From: Paenibacillus cymbidii
Lineage (GTDB): Bacteria > Bacillota > Bacilli > Paenibacillales > NBRC-103111
Assembly: GCF_004764705.1 (NCBI RefSeq)
Contig: NZ_SHLX01000009.1
Location: 124,001 to 188,000, forward strand
Reading direction: 5' to 3'
Length of the DNA stretch: 64,000 nucleotides
Part shown: positions 1 to 8,452 of the stretch, piece after piece
How positions within the stretch are numbered: position 1 is the stretch's first letter
Layout of the letters: the number at the start of each line of letters is the position of its first letter
The notes under the pieces: generated by a model
Told to the model about the DNA's origin: nothing
The model's input: the letters and a program-made list of their open reading frames with translations, nothing else
Database searches by the model: none
Position numbers and translations under genes: made by a program

Positions 1-1908
1 GACCGATTTTACGACAAGGACTGGAACGTCGGGCTGACGGATCAAAATTACGCGTATCCGATTATTATGGACGTGCGCAACGCGGAGAAGCTGAACGGTA
101 CCCGCAAGTTGGTCATTCCGATCGTGTTCAAATCGAGCAACGAAGACAACCTGGTCGTGTTTAATCTGGATGCGCAGCTTGTCTACGACAATATCGTCAA
201 GAAGCTGGACGGCAAGACGAGCGGCAGCTTCTCCGTCTATTCCAAAGGGCGCAAGCTGATGCTGTACGATCGGGACGACAAGCTGGCCGTTTCGGCCGAT
301 CGCGAGCTGCGGGAGTCGGCGCTGCTGGAAGGAACCGGGCAGGAAACGGAAATTCGCCTGGACAATTACCGGCTGATGGCGACATCCGCGACGTCCGCTC
401 GCCTCGGCTGGACATTCGTCAGCCTGACCGATCTGGACGTGCTCTATACCAGCATCGACAATTTGCGAGGCATTATGATGACGGTTGGCTTGCTGCTGTT
501 CGTGGCAACCGCGCTGCTGGCGTTTTTGACGAGCCGCCATATTTACAATCCGATTCGGCATTTGCTGCATTTCGTCGCCAGCAACCGCGGCACTTCCTCC
601 ACCACCGCCGGGAAATCGCAAGTAGGCGAGCTGAAGACGATCCGCAACGGGCTGATGGAAGCATACGAGGATCGCAAAAGCTTGCAGGTCCGGTTAAAGG
701 AAAGCTTGCCGGCGTACCGGGAGAAGTTTCTGCACACACTGATCAAAGCGGGAACGTATTCCAAGGAAGAAATCAGCGAACGCATGCGGTTTCTCGAGAT
801 CGATTTCGGCCTGCAGGGCATTGCGCTGCTCATGATTATGGCCGAAGAGCCGCAGGGCCGGCGCACCGACGTGGAGTGGCGCAACATGATCAAGCTGCGG
901 GCCATCGAAACGATCGAGCGGATCGTCGCCATTCCGGGCCAAGCGGGCGCGCTGCTCGTCGAACTGGGCGAAGATACGGTTGCGCTGCTGGTCAACTGCC
1001 GGGAGGAGCGCTTCAAGGAGAGCTTCGCGCTCGCCGAGCGAATCCGTTCGGGAATCCGCGAGGAAATCGGGCTGAACTGCTCGGTCGGCATCGGCACTTA
1101 CTGCCGCGAGATTACGGAAGTGCCCCGTGCCTATGAAGAGGCGGCGGAAGCGCTTGGCTACCGCGATATGACCGGCCAGGGCGACGTTATTTATATCGAG
1201 GACGTCCGGCCGGAGAACGGCCACGGCTTCTATTACCCGAAGGATAAGGAAGAAGCGCTGCAGCATTACATCAAGACCGGCGACAAGTCGGAAGCGCGAC
1301 GCGTGCTGAACGAGATGCTCGGCGGAGCGGCGCAAGGGCAGGGGGGCAAGGCGCAGTTCCGGCAGGCGCAGCAATTATGGATGCGGCTGCTGGTCGGCCT
1401 GCTGGATACGGCGGCACATTATAAGCTCGATCTGCAGAAGACGATGCAGGCGAAGCACAATTTGTATGCGGAGCTGCAGCAGAAGAGCGATTTTGACGAC
1501 ATCTGTGCCTGGTTCTCCGCCATTGTGGATACGATGACCGATTCGATTGGCGAAGCGCAAGAGGAGCGGTCCAGCCGGCATGTGCAGGAAGTGCTGGCCA
1601 TCATCGAGCGGGACTGCGGCGACAACGTCTCGCTGTCGCAAATCGCCGAGCGTCTGGGTTTGAGCCCATCGTATCTCAGCCGCAGCTTCAAGGAGAAGAC
1701 CGGGCAGACGTTCATGGCCTACCTGACGGCGGTTCGCATCGAGAAGAGCAAGTCGCTGCTGCTCGGCTCCGATTTGATGGTGAAAGACATTTGCGAGCGG
1801 CTCGGCTACGTGAAAGTGAATTATTTTATCAAGCTGTTTAAAGAATGCACGGGCACGACGCCGGGAGAGTTTCGCAAAATGCACGGCCATACTGCCGATG
1901 CCGAATAG
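1..1908 (+). CDS. Membrane-anchored AraC-family transcriptional regulator (5' truncated)
   Basis: The reading frame is open from base 1, so the true start lies outside the window. A predicted extracytoplasmic sensor part is followed by one membrane segment near nt 470-535 (IMMTVGLLLFVATALLAF), a cytoplasmic linker, a middle region, and a C-terminal AraC-type double helix-turn-helix near nt 1590-1885 (LSLSQIAERLGLSPSYLSRS-like and VKDICERLGYVKVNYFIKLF). This is the architecture of one-component AraC regulators that bind a ligand outside the cell and control a neighbouring sugar importer. The importer genes begin 210 bp downstream, after a terminator, which fits that role. The ligand is unknown. 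Confidence 0.85.
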   Translation, partial: DRFYDKDWNVGLTDQNYAYPIIMDVRNAEKLNGTRKLVIPIVFKSSNEDNLVVFNLDAQLVYDNIVKKLDGKTSGSFSVYSKGRKLMLYDRDDKLAVSADRELRESALLEGTGQETEIRLDNYRLMATSATSARLGWTFVSLTDLDVLYTSIDNLRGIMMTVGLLLFVATALLAFLTSRHIYNPIRHLLHFVASNRGTSSTTAGKSQVGELKTIRNGLMEAYEDRKSLQVRLKESLPAYREKFLHTLIKAGTYSKEEISERMRFLEIDFGLQGIALLMIMAEEPQGRRTDVEWRNMIKLRAIETIERIVAIPGQAGALLVELGEDTVALLVNCREERFKESFALAERIRSGIREEIGLNCSVGIGTYCREITEVPRAYEEAAEALGYRDMTGQGDVIYIEDVRPENGHGFYYPKDKEEALQHYIKTGDKSEARRVLNEMLGGAAQGQGGKAQFRQAQQLWMRLLVGLLDTAAHYKLDLQKTMQAKHNLYAELQQKSDFDDICAWFSAIVDTMTDSIGEAQEERSSRHVQEVLAIIERDCGDNVSLSQIAERLGLSPSYLSRSFKEKTGQTFMAYLTAVRIEKSKSLLLGSDLMVKDICERLGYVKVNYFIKLFKECTGTTPGEFRKMHGHTADAE

Positions 1909-1910
1909 TG

Positions 1911-1935
1911 AGGGTGGAGCGATCCACCCTTTTTT
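1911..1935 (+). terminator. Rho-independent terminator after the AraC regulator
   Basis: A perfect 8-bp stem AGGGTGGA/TCCACCCT with a GCGA loop is followed directly by a T run. It starts 3 nt after the stop codon and separates the regulator from the importer operon. Confidence 0.9.
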
Positions 1936-2117
1936 GCCGGGATGCCCGGTTTCTGACCTGCGTCATATTCGGGGACGGCCGAACAAGAATAAGGCCTTTC
2001 GCGGCGGCGGAACGCCGGCTACGATGAGGATGGTTAACCGCACGGCGGGTTCCGGAACCCGCGGCTCAAGGTTCAACGTTATGTCCGAGCATTATCAATC
2101 AAAGGGAGGCACCAGGC

Positions 2118-3674
2118 ATGTTGAAAAAAACAATCCCCCTCGTCATGGCCGGCGTTGTCGCCGTCTCCGTCACGGCTTGTTCGTCAGACAAAAAAGAGAA
2201 CGGCGGCGCGGCGGCATCGAATTCTCCGGGAGCTGCGCAATCGGCCGCGCCGAAGAAGGTAGAGAAAATTTACTATTACGCCAACGGCGGCCAAGTGTCG
2301 CAAACGAAACAGAGCAAGCCGGAGGATCTCGAGCTCGTCAAACAGGCGATCATCGACAAGATCGGCATTGAGGTCGTGCCGATTATTCCGCCGAAAGGAA
2401 CGGAAGAGGAGAAGCTGAACATCTTGCTTGCCTCGAACGAGCCGCTTGACGTGTTTCTGGCCGGCAAGGTGCCCAATTTCCAGGGCAAAGGCGCACTGAT
2501 GCCGTTGAACGATCTGCTCGACAAGTACGGGGCGAATATCAAAAAACTGTGGCCGCAGGATTGGGCCGCTTCGTGGCAGGCCGTTTCGACGCCGGACGGC
2601 AAAATATGGGGCATCCCGCGGCTTCCGGCGCTGTCGGGCAACACGGTTTATTTGCGTACGGACTGGCTGACGAAATATGGGCTGACCATGCCGAAGACGA
2701 TCGACGAACTCGAAAACGTGCTGAAAACGTTCAAGGAGAAAGATCCGTCCAGCTCCGGGCAAACGGTTCCGCTGGTCACGAACCTGGCCGGCCTGAACGG
2801 CTCCCTCGCCGCCGGCTTCATGGGCACCGGCTACGGCAACTGGATCGATACGGACGGCAAAGTGAAGCCGGCGGTCATGCATCCGGGCTACAAGGATTTC
2901 GTCGCCAAGATGGCCGACTGGTACCAGAAGGGCTACATCTTCAAAGAAGCGTTCTCCGCCAAAAACGAGCGGTTGGTCGAGCTGATCAAGCAGAACCGTA
3001 CGGCATCGTTTGCCGGCTGGTACTCGATTGTCGCCGCCAATATCAGTGCGCTTAACCAGAACGAGCCGAACGCCAAGTACGAGGTGGCCGCCGAGCTGAA
3101 AGGACCGAAAGGCAATGTCACCAGCACGGGCGGCATCGACACGAGCGGCTGGGCGATCAGCAAAAATTCGAAAAACGCCGAAGCGGTGATCAAATACATC
3201 AATTGGCTGCATTCGGATATCGAGAACTATCTCCTCGCGTTCTACGGCATCAAGGGCAAGCATTGGCGCTACGTCGACGAGAAGAACCACGTGCTCGAAA
3301 CGCTGAACACCGATTACGCGGGCGAAATGGTCGCCGGAGCAACGTTCGCCTTTACGGTGCAATTCGAAACGAAGGACCCGGTCAACGCGCCGCAATTTGA
3401 TTACATTCGCAAGTATATTACGAACATGAGCCGCTCCGTTATGCCGGGCGACGCCGAACAGGCGTACAAATACGACAATGCCGCGATTGCGCAGCAAGTG
3501 CCGACGTTGACCGATCTCAACCGGATGATGGAAGAAGAAGTGACGAAATTCATCATGGGCGCAAGGCCGATGTCCGATTATGACAAGTTCCTGCAGGAGC
3601 TGAACAAGGCCGGGCTCGACAAATGGATCGCAGCCTACTCCGATCAGAATGCGAAAGTGAAAGCGGCGAAGTAA
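2118..3674 (+). CDS. ABC transporter extracellular solute-binding lipoprotein (LplA-like)
   Basis: This 518-aa protein is the substrate receptor of a carbohydrate importer and is anchored outside the membrane. It has a basic N-terminus, a hydrophobic stretch and a lipobox ending at Cys21 (VTAC), then a Ser/Ala/Gly-rich linker and a type-1 solute-binding fold. The start is supported by GGGAGGC about 8 nt upstream of the ATG. Two permease genes follow in the same direction, separated by a GC-rich hairpin. The size and motifs fit the large family-1 binding proteins of Paenibacillus that serve oligosaccharides. The substrate cannot be read from the sequence. Confidence 0.9.
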   Translation: MLKKTIPLVMAGVVAVSVTACSSDKKENGGAAASNSPGAAQSAAPKKVEKIYYYANGGQVSQTKQSKPEDLELVKQAIIDKIGIEVVPIIPPKGTEEEKLNILLASNEPLDVFLAGKVPNFQGKGALMPLNDLLDKYGANIKKLWPQDWAASWQAVSTPDGKIWGIPRLPALSGNTVYLRTDWLTKYGLTMPKTIDELENVLKTFKEKDPSSSGQTVPLVTNLAGLNGSLAAGFMGTGYGNWIDTDGKVKPAVMHPGYKDFVAKMADWYQKGYIFKEAFSAKNERLVELIKQNRTASFAGWYSIVAANISALNQNEPNAKYEVAAELKGPKGNVTSTGGIDTSGWAISKNSKNAEAVIKYINWLHSDIENYLLAFYGIKGKHWRYVDEKNHVLETLNTDYAGEMVAGATFAFTVQFETKDPVNAPQFDYIRKYITNMSRSVMPGDAEQAYKYDNAAIAQQVPTLTDLNRMMEEEVTKFIMGARPMSDYDKFLQELNKAGLDKWIAAYSDQNAKVKAAK

Positions 3675-3700
3675 CAGGGTTAGGCGAAAAGGGGATGTCC

Positions 3701-3734
3701 CGGCGGCGCAAGCGCCTCTCGCGTAACGCCGCCG
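3701..3734 (+). other. Intergenic hairpin between binding protein and permease
   Basis: CGGCGGCG (3701-3708) is complementary to CGCCGCCG (3727-3734) across an 18-nt loop, with no T run after it. In importer operons such hairpins often protect the 3' end of the binding-protein transcript or reduce permease expression. That role is inferred. Confidence 0.5.
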
Positions 3735-3765
3735 CGGGCTATCCAAGGAAAGGAGGACGCACCGG

Positions 3766-4695
3766 ATGGAGGCGCGAGCCGGACAAGGCATCATGGCGTT
3801 CCTGCGCAAGAACAGGCTGTACTATGCGCTTATCGCGCCGGGCTTGCTCTATTTTCTGATTTTTCATTATGTGCCGCTATACGGCATCATTATCGCCTTC
3901 AAGGATGTGGCGCCGTTCGACGGCTTTCGCGGCATTTTCACTTCGGAATGGGTCGGGCTGAAGCAGTTTCATACGTTTACGGGATCCTATTATTTCTGGG
4001 ACATTCTCGGCAATACGGTGATCATCAGCTTGTATCGGCTGCTGTTCGGCTTTCCCGCCCCGATCGTGCTGGCGCTGCTGATGAACGAAGTGCGGATCGT
4101 CGCTTTCAAGAAAGTGGTGCAGACGATTTCTTACCTGCCGCATTTTATTTCCATGGTTGTGATGGCGGGGCTGACGACGACCGTATTCGCGCTGGACGGC
4201 GGGACGATCAACGAGGTGCTGCATAGGCTGGGCTTCGAGCCGCTTTATTTTCTCGGGGACGGTCGGTACTTCCGCAGCGTGCTCGTGTCGACGGGCATCT
4301 GGAAGGAAATCGGCTGGGGAACGATCATCTATCTCGCCGCGATCGCCGGCATCGATCCGCAGCTGTACGAAGCGGCCGTTGTGGACGGGGCGGGCAAGCT
4401 GCGGCAAATTTGGCACATCACCATCCCCGGCATTCTGTTCGTTATCGTCATCATGTTTATTTTTGCCGCGGGCGGCTTGCTGAACGCGGGATTCGAGCAA
4501 ATCTTTCTGCTGTATTCGCCTCCGGTTTACAAGGTCGCCGACATCATCGATACGTACGTCTACCGCAAGGGGCTGGTGGAGATGCAATATTCGTTCGCCA
4601 CCGCCGTCGCCCTGTTCAAGTCGGTGATCGCGATGGCGCTGTTGCTCGGCACGAATTATTTGGCAAAAAAGCTGAATCAAGACGGCATCTGGTAG
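3766..4695 (+). CDS. Carbohydrate ABC transporter permease, LplB family
   Basis: This 309-aa inner-membrane permease has six hydrophobic segments. The EAA loop that contacts the ATPase reads EAAVVDGAGKLRQIWHITIP, in about the second half of the protein. The start is supported by AAAGGAGGA 8-9 nt upstream. It pairs with the downstream YtcP-like permease to form the channel of a CUT1-type sugar importer. No ATP-binding subunit is encoded nearby, which is usual for these systems because a shared MsmX-like ATPase serves many of them. Confidence 0.9.
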   Translation: MEARAGQGIMAFLRKNRLYYALIAPGLLYFLIFHYVPLYGIIIAFKDVAPFDGFRGIFTSEWVGLKQFHTFTGSYYFWDILGNTVIISLYRLLFGFPAPIVLALLMNEVRIVAFKKVVQTISYLPHFISMVVMAGLTTTVFALDGGTINEVLHRLGFEPLYFLGDGRYFRSVLVSTGIWKEIGWGTIIYLAAIAGIDPQLYEAAVVDGAGKLRQIWHITIPGILFVIVIMFIFAAGGLLNAGFEQIFLLYSPPVYKVADIIDTYVYRKGLVEMQYSFATAVALFKSVIAMALLLGTNYLAKKLNQDGIW

Positions 4696-4708
4696 AGGGT
4701 GGCTGAAC

Positions 4709-5599
4709 ATGATACGAAAAAGAGCCGCTTTCGGAGAACGGCTGTTTCAAACGGGCAATTATTTGTTTCTGATTCTGGTGTCGCTGTCGTTCCTGCTCCC
4801 GTTCCTGGTCATTCTGTCCAGCTCGTTCGTCAGCGAAAACGAACTGATTCGCAGGGGCAGCTTTATCCTCGTTCCGCACCAGTTTGACTTCACGGCGTAC
4901 AAGGTGCTGCTGAGCGGCACATCGTCCCTGTATCACGCCTACTATATCACGATTATGCGCGTGGTGATCGGCACATCGCTCAATTTAATCGTCACGGCCA
5001 TGATGGCTTACGGACTCGCGCGCAAGCAATTGCCCGGACGCAACGCGGTGATCGCTCTCGTGTTCGTCACGATGCTGATCGACGGCGGACTTATTCCGCA
5101 TTATTTGCTCATGAAGGGGCTTCATTTAACCAACACGTTCTGGGTCATGGTCATACCGGGACTGGTCAGCGCCTGGTACTTGATCATTATGAAAAACTTT
5201 TTCTCGCAGCTGCCGGACAGTCTGGAGGAATCGGCCACGATCGACGGCGCAACGCCCTTGCGGGTGCTGATCAGCATCGTGTTCCCGCTCAGCCTGCCGA
5301 CGTTCGCCACGATCGGGCTGTTCTACGCGGTTGGCCACTGGAATGCCTGGTTCGACGCGATGATCTACATCAACGACACCGACAAGCTGCCGGTACAAGC
5401 GATCATGCGGCAAATCGTGCTGCAGTACAGCACCGTCGACATCAACCAGTCGGTGATAGCGAGCCTGTCGGAGAAGCCGACGGCGGAAAGCGTCAAGGCA
5501 GCCGTCATCATCGTGACGACATTGCCGATTATGCTGGTATACCCGTTTTTGCAGAAGCATTTCGTCAAAGGGGTATTGACCGGTTCGATCAAAGGATGA
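4709..5599 (+). CDS. Carbohydrate ABC transporter permease, YtcP family
   Basis: This 296-aa second permease of the first importer lies 13 bp after its partner. It has six predicted membrane helices, an EAA-type loop (LEESATIDGATPLRVLISIV) and the family-typical C-terminus YPFLQKHFVKGVLTGSIKG. The start codon follows GAGGGTGG. It completes a binding protein/LplB/YtcP set. Confidence 0.9.
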   Translation: MIRKRAAFGERLFQTGNYLFLILVSLSFLLPFLVILSSSFVSENELIRRGSFILVPHQFDFTAYKVLLSGTSSLYHAYYITIMRVVIGTSLNLIVTAMMAYGLARKQLPGRNAVIALVFVTMLIDGGLIPHYLLMKGLHLTNTFWVMVIPGLVSAWYLIIMKNFFSQLPDSLEESATIDGATPLRVLISIVFPLSLPTFATIGLFYAVGHWNAWFDAMIYINDTDKLPVQAIMRQIVLQYSTVDINQSVIASLSEKPTAESVKAAVIIVTTLPIMLVYPFLQKHFVKGVLTGSIKG

Positions 5600-5636
5600 C
5601 GGCGGAAGCCGCGACGCGATTAGGGAGTGGGACGAT

Positions 5637-7166
5637 ATGGCGGGTTTGTGCCTGAACGAAGACAACAATCACTTTTATCATAGCCGGCGCGATCGCGAAG
5701 TGTCGCGCGCGGATGTCGAAGCGCTCGTCGATCAATATGGGGATACCCAGGTAAACGAATTTCTCGTCAATGTGAACGCGATGCGTACGGTGTTCGACAG
5801 CCGGGTGTGGGACTCGTTCTGGACCGGCTACGAGCCTGAAGCGGGAGACGACCAGCCGCTGTTTCGCAGCTTGCCGGCCGAATCCCGCGCCGTGACCCGG
5901 GCATGGATTCACCGCGCCTGGAAGATGAAGCAGGACGGACTCGATTTCTGCGGCATTCTGCTGGAGCGTGCCCGGGAGAAAGGGATGTCGCCGTGGGTAT
6001 CGGTGCGCATGAACGACGTGCACTGCGTCGACGACGAGTCCCACCCGCTCATCGCCGGCTTCTGGCGCGATCGGCCGGAGCTGCGGCGGGTGCGGCACCG
6101 TTTCGCGGCATGGACGGACAAGGCGTTCGACTTCGGGCTGGCGGATGTCCGCGAGCATCATTACCGGTTGATCGAGGAGGTGGCGGAACGATACGACTTC
6201 GACGGGCTAGAGCTGGACTGGATGCGGTTTGCGTTTCATTTCCGGCCGGGCGAAGAAGAGGAAGGCCGGGCGCATCTGAGCGCGTTCGTACGCCGAGTTC
6301 GGGAGCTGCTCGATCGCAAGGGAGCGGAGCGCGGCGTTCGTATCAAACTGGGCTGCCGCGTGCCTTCGCGGCCGCAGACGGCGTTCGATCTCGGCATGGA
6401 CGCGGTGCGTTGGGCACGCGACGGGCTCGTCGACATGCTCGTGCCGACGCCCTTCTGGGAGACGTCGGAAACGGATATGCCGATCGAGCTGTGGAAGCAG
6501 TTGCTTGAAGGCACCGGCGTTCTGTTGGCCGCTGGGCTTGAATTGCTGATCCGGGCCTACCCGGCCAGCCCGCTGCGGCAGACGAACACGCTGGAAACGG
6601 TGCGCGGGGCGGCGATTTCGTATCTCTCGCGCGGCGCCGATCGCGTTTATTTGTTCAATTATATGGACGACCACACGGCCATTTCGGATTTGCACCATTA
6701 TCCCGCGCTGCTGCGGGAGGCGGGGGAGCTTGCCACGCTGCGGGGCAAGCCGCGGCGCCATGTGCTCACGTACGCGGACACTTGGGCGCCCGGGGAACCG
6801 CACGCCGCGGCGCTGCCCATTGAGCTGGCGGACGGCCGTCAGCGCGAGGTGCGCATTCCGCTCGGCCCGAAGCCGGAGCTGGGGGAGCGGGCGTCGGTAA
6901 TTGTCGCGGCGGAATGGCGCGGCGGCAACGGGCAACTGCGGATCTACGCGAACGGGGAAGCGTGCGGGGCGGGCATTGCGGTCGAGCTGCCGTCGCCGAA
7001 GCCGGACGGGGCGGTTTATGCTTATGCCGTCCCTGCTGGCGCGCTGAAGAACGGCTATCAGCTCGTTGATCTTCAGTGTATTGCGGAAGAGGGGCCGGCC
7101 TCGGCAACGATTCATTGGGTGGAGCTGCGCCTCGAGCGGCAGGGAGAAGCCGCCTCGGGAGAGTAA
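5637..7166 (+). CDS. Putative TIM-barrel glycoside hydrolase-like protein
   Basis: This 509-aa protein has no signal peptide, so it probably acts in the cytoplasm on the imported product. It shows beta/alpha-barrel features: an N-terminal FLVNVNAMRTVF strand region, WVSVRMNDVH, and FDGLELDWMRF around residues 190-200, which resembles the acid-bearing strand of family-10-like glycosyl hydrolases. A C-terminal beta-rich domain follows from about residue 370. The gene lies 37 bp after the second permease with GGGAGTGGG before the ATG, so it is likely co-transcribed. I do not recognise a characterised close relative; the hydrolase assignment is fold-level only. Confidence 0.6.
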   Translation: MAGLCLNEDNNHFYHSRRDREVSRADVEALVDQYGDTQVNEFLVNVNAMRTVFDSRVWDSFWTGYEPEAGDDQPLFRSLPAESRAVTRAWIHRAWKMKQDGLDFCGILLERAREKGMSPWVSVRMNDVHCVDDESHPLIAGFWRDRPELRRVRHRFAAWTDKAFDFGLADVREHHYRLIEEVAERYDFDGLELDWMRFAFHFRPGEEEEGRAHLSAFVRRVRELLDRKGAERGVRIKLGCRVPSRPQTAFDLGMDAVRWARDGLVDMLVPTPFWETSETDMPIELWKQLLEGTGVLLAAGLELLIRAYPASPLRQTNTLETVRGAAISYLSRGADRVYLFNYMDDHTAISDLHHYPALLREAGELATLRGKPRRHVLTYADTWAPGEPHAAALPIELADGRQREVRIPLGPKPELGERASVIVAAEWRGGNGQLRIYANGEACGAGIAVELPSPKPDGAVYAYAVPAGALKNGYQLVDLQCIAEEGPASATIHWVELRLERQGEAASGE

Positions 7167-7263
7167 GCGCCGGCTGGTGGAGACGACGGCCCGGAGTGGC
7201 CCATATGCGGGAGAAAGTAACCCCGGATGTTTATCGCAAAAAGCCCCTTGCGCGGCGCTGCTG

Positions 7264-7539
7264 TAAGGCTGAAATCAGCCTTATTTCGCCCGCTGCATGC
7301 CGACGACGCCACTGTAAGGCTGAAATCAGCCTTACTTCGCCCGCTGCATGCCGAAACGCTGCTGTAAGGTTGAAATCAGCCTTACTTCGCCCGCTGCATG
7401 CCGAAACGCCGCTGTAAGGCTGAAATCGGCCTTATTTTGTCCACTGTATGCCGAAACGCCGCTACCCTGGAAATACATTTCACTCCACTGTGGTGCCGCC
7501 CCGGCGGCATGGAGGTCTGTAAGGCTGAAATCAGCCTTA
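7264..7539 (+). repeat. Array of 20-bp palindromes with 50-51 bp period
   Basis: The palindrome TAAGGCTGAAATCAGCCTTA occurs at 7264-7283, 7315-7334, 7365-7384 (one mismatch), 7415-7434 (one mismatch) and 7520-7539. The first four are spaced 51, 50 and 50 bp apart and share the spacer TTCGCCCGCTGCATGCCGAA with small changes. The last copy is separated by unrelated sequence. No cas genes are near and the spacers are conserved, so this is not a CRISPR. Confidence 0.85.
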
Positions 7540-7580
7540 TTTTGCTGATAGTGAATTGGTACAAGAAATGCGGACATTCA

Positions 7581-7596
7581 TGCCTGGCCCCAGGCA
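7581..7596 (+). other. Short perfect hairpin
   Basis: TGCCTGG CC CCAGGCA is a perfect 7-bp inverted repeat. It has no T run on either side and no assigned role. Confidence 0.5.
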
Positions 7597-7675
7597 AATG
7601 GGAACTTTTATGGTCCGTTCCCTTACAGCCCCCTCGTCATCCGAATGATAGGGACAACCCTGTTGTTTCATTCGC

Positions 7676-7810
7676 TGCAGCAACTTCGCGGGGCTCCCGC
7701 GGCGTATTTAGCGCATGTTCCATGCGCTGGAGGGGCTTCGCTGGGCCCCCGCGGGGCGTTTAGCGCATGTTCCATGCGCTGCAGTGGCTTCGCGGAGCGT
7801 TTAGCGCCCA
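7676..7810 (+). repeat. Direct repeats carrying an AGCGCATG/CATGCGCT hairpin
   Basis: The block CTTCGC..GGGC..CCCGCGG..GTTTAGCGC is present about three times at roughly 52-bp spacing. The perfect hairpin AGCGCATG TTC CATGCGCT is complete at 7710-7728 and 7762-7780; the third copy stops after TTTAGCGCC near 7808. It is unrelated in sequence to the array just upstream. Confidence 0.7.
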
Positions 7811-8036
7811 TTTCCCATATTTCAACCCCAAAAGTGGGTGAATTATAATGACCACTACAAAACACCACAAAAACAGGCCCCTTGGTTTATGACTCTATTT
7901 GTATAATTTGTTACCTATCAACAAACAGGTTGCGGAAACGTCACCCAGTTAAGAAAAGCTGTATCCAAGTGGGGATGACGATGCCACTATGGCCGCGGCA
8001 AAGCTGCATACTGCTCAGGTGGGGTAGGCCAACCAT

Positions 8037-8230
8037 AAAATAGACCATGAAAAATGGCTTATTTGCTCGATTTCTCCCGCCTCGTCGGAAATAGCCAGCG
8101 AAAAAACATTGCCTATTCGCTCGCAAGGCCCCGAATCGGACATTTTAACCGAAATAGCCAGTGAATTCACTGGTTATTTTAAAGGAGCTGCCCGTTTTGG
8201 CGAAATAGGCAATGAAACATGGCTTATTCT
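8037..8230 (-). repeat. Four-hairpin intergenic element, copy A (inverted relative to copies B and C)
   Basis: Four quasi-palindromes lie at 8037-8064, 8087-8119, 8150-8180 and 8201-8230. Read on the minus strand, their order and sequences match copies at 16421-16615 and 35333-35527. The best arm is AATAGCCAGTGA/TCACTGGTTATT around 8153-8178. The outer hairpins carry AAATAGACCAT/ATGGCTTATTT-like arms. Confidence 0.8.
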
Positions 8231-8401
8231 GCAAAACGCTTTATCAGAGCTGCGTGGAAGAGAGTGGGTATGCCGGCGGAAGGGGGAACGCCGCGTTTGG
8301 CGATGGCTCAAACAGGGGCGAGGGGGGAGCGGATGGAGCAGTTGAGCGCTTTCTGTAACGGAGAAGCATAATCAAGCCCTTCAAGCATAGCCCGGCCTCA
8401 A

Positions 8402-8431
8402 AACCTGCACACTAGCGGTGCAGGTTTTTTT
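8402..8431 (+). terminator. Rho-independent terminator upstream of the YitT gene
   Basis: AACCTGCAC (8402-8410) pairs perfectly with GTGCAGGTT (8418-8426) around ACTAGCG, followed by a T run. No convincing gene lies just upstream, and the YitT start codon is only 22 nt downstream. It may stop read-through from the repeat region or act as a leader terminator. Confidence 0.85.
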
Positions 8432-8452
8432 GTACGGAAGGGAGTTGTCGGG

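Larger units (their letters stand above)
7167..8452 (+). other. Gene-poor, repeat-rich intergenic region
   Basis: About 1.29 kb without a credible gene. Open frames here are short, run through palindromic repeats and lack family motifs or ribosome sites. In order it holds an array of 20-bp palindromes (7264-7539), a small perfect hairpin at 7581-7596, two copies of another palindrome (7710-7780), an inverted copy of the four-hairpin element (8037-8230) and a terminator (8402-8431). Confidence 0.7.

Noticed and set aside
2184..3809. 541-codon minus-strand open frame
   Set aside because: It lies opposite the solute-binding protein gene, is rich in Arg/His/Val as expected of a high-GC shadow, and has no motif.
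7264..7539. Possible CRISPR array
   Set aside because: Spacers between the palindromes are nearly identical to each other, the units are few and no cas genes are present.
7066..7848. Several short plus- and minus-strand open frames
   Set aside because: Their sequences are translated repeats, with peptides recurring at the repeat period and no protein-like composition.
8109..8345. Small open frame of 78 codons
   Set aside because: It runs through copy A of the four-hairpin element, lacks a ribosome site and has low-complexity Arg/Trp/Gly-rich sequence.
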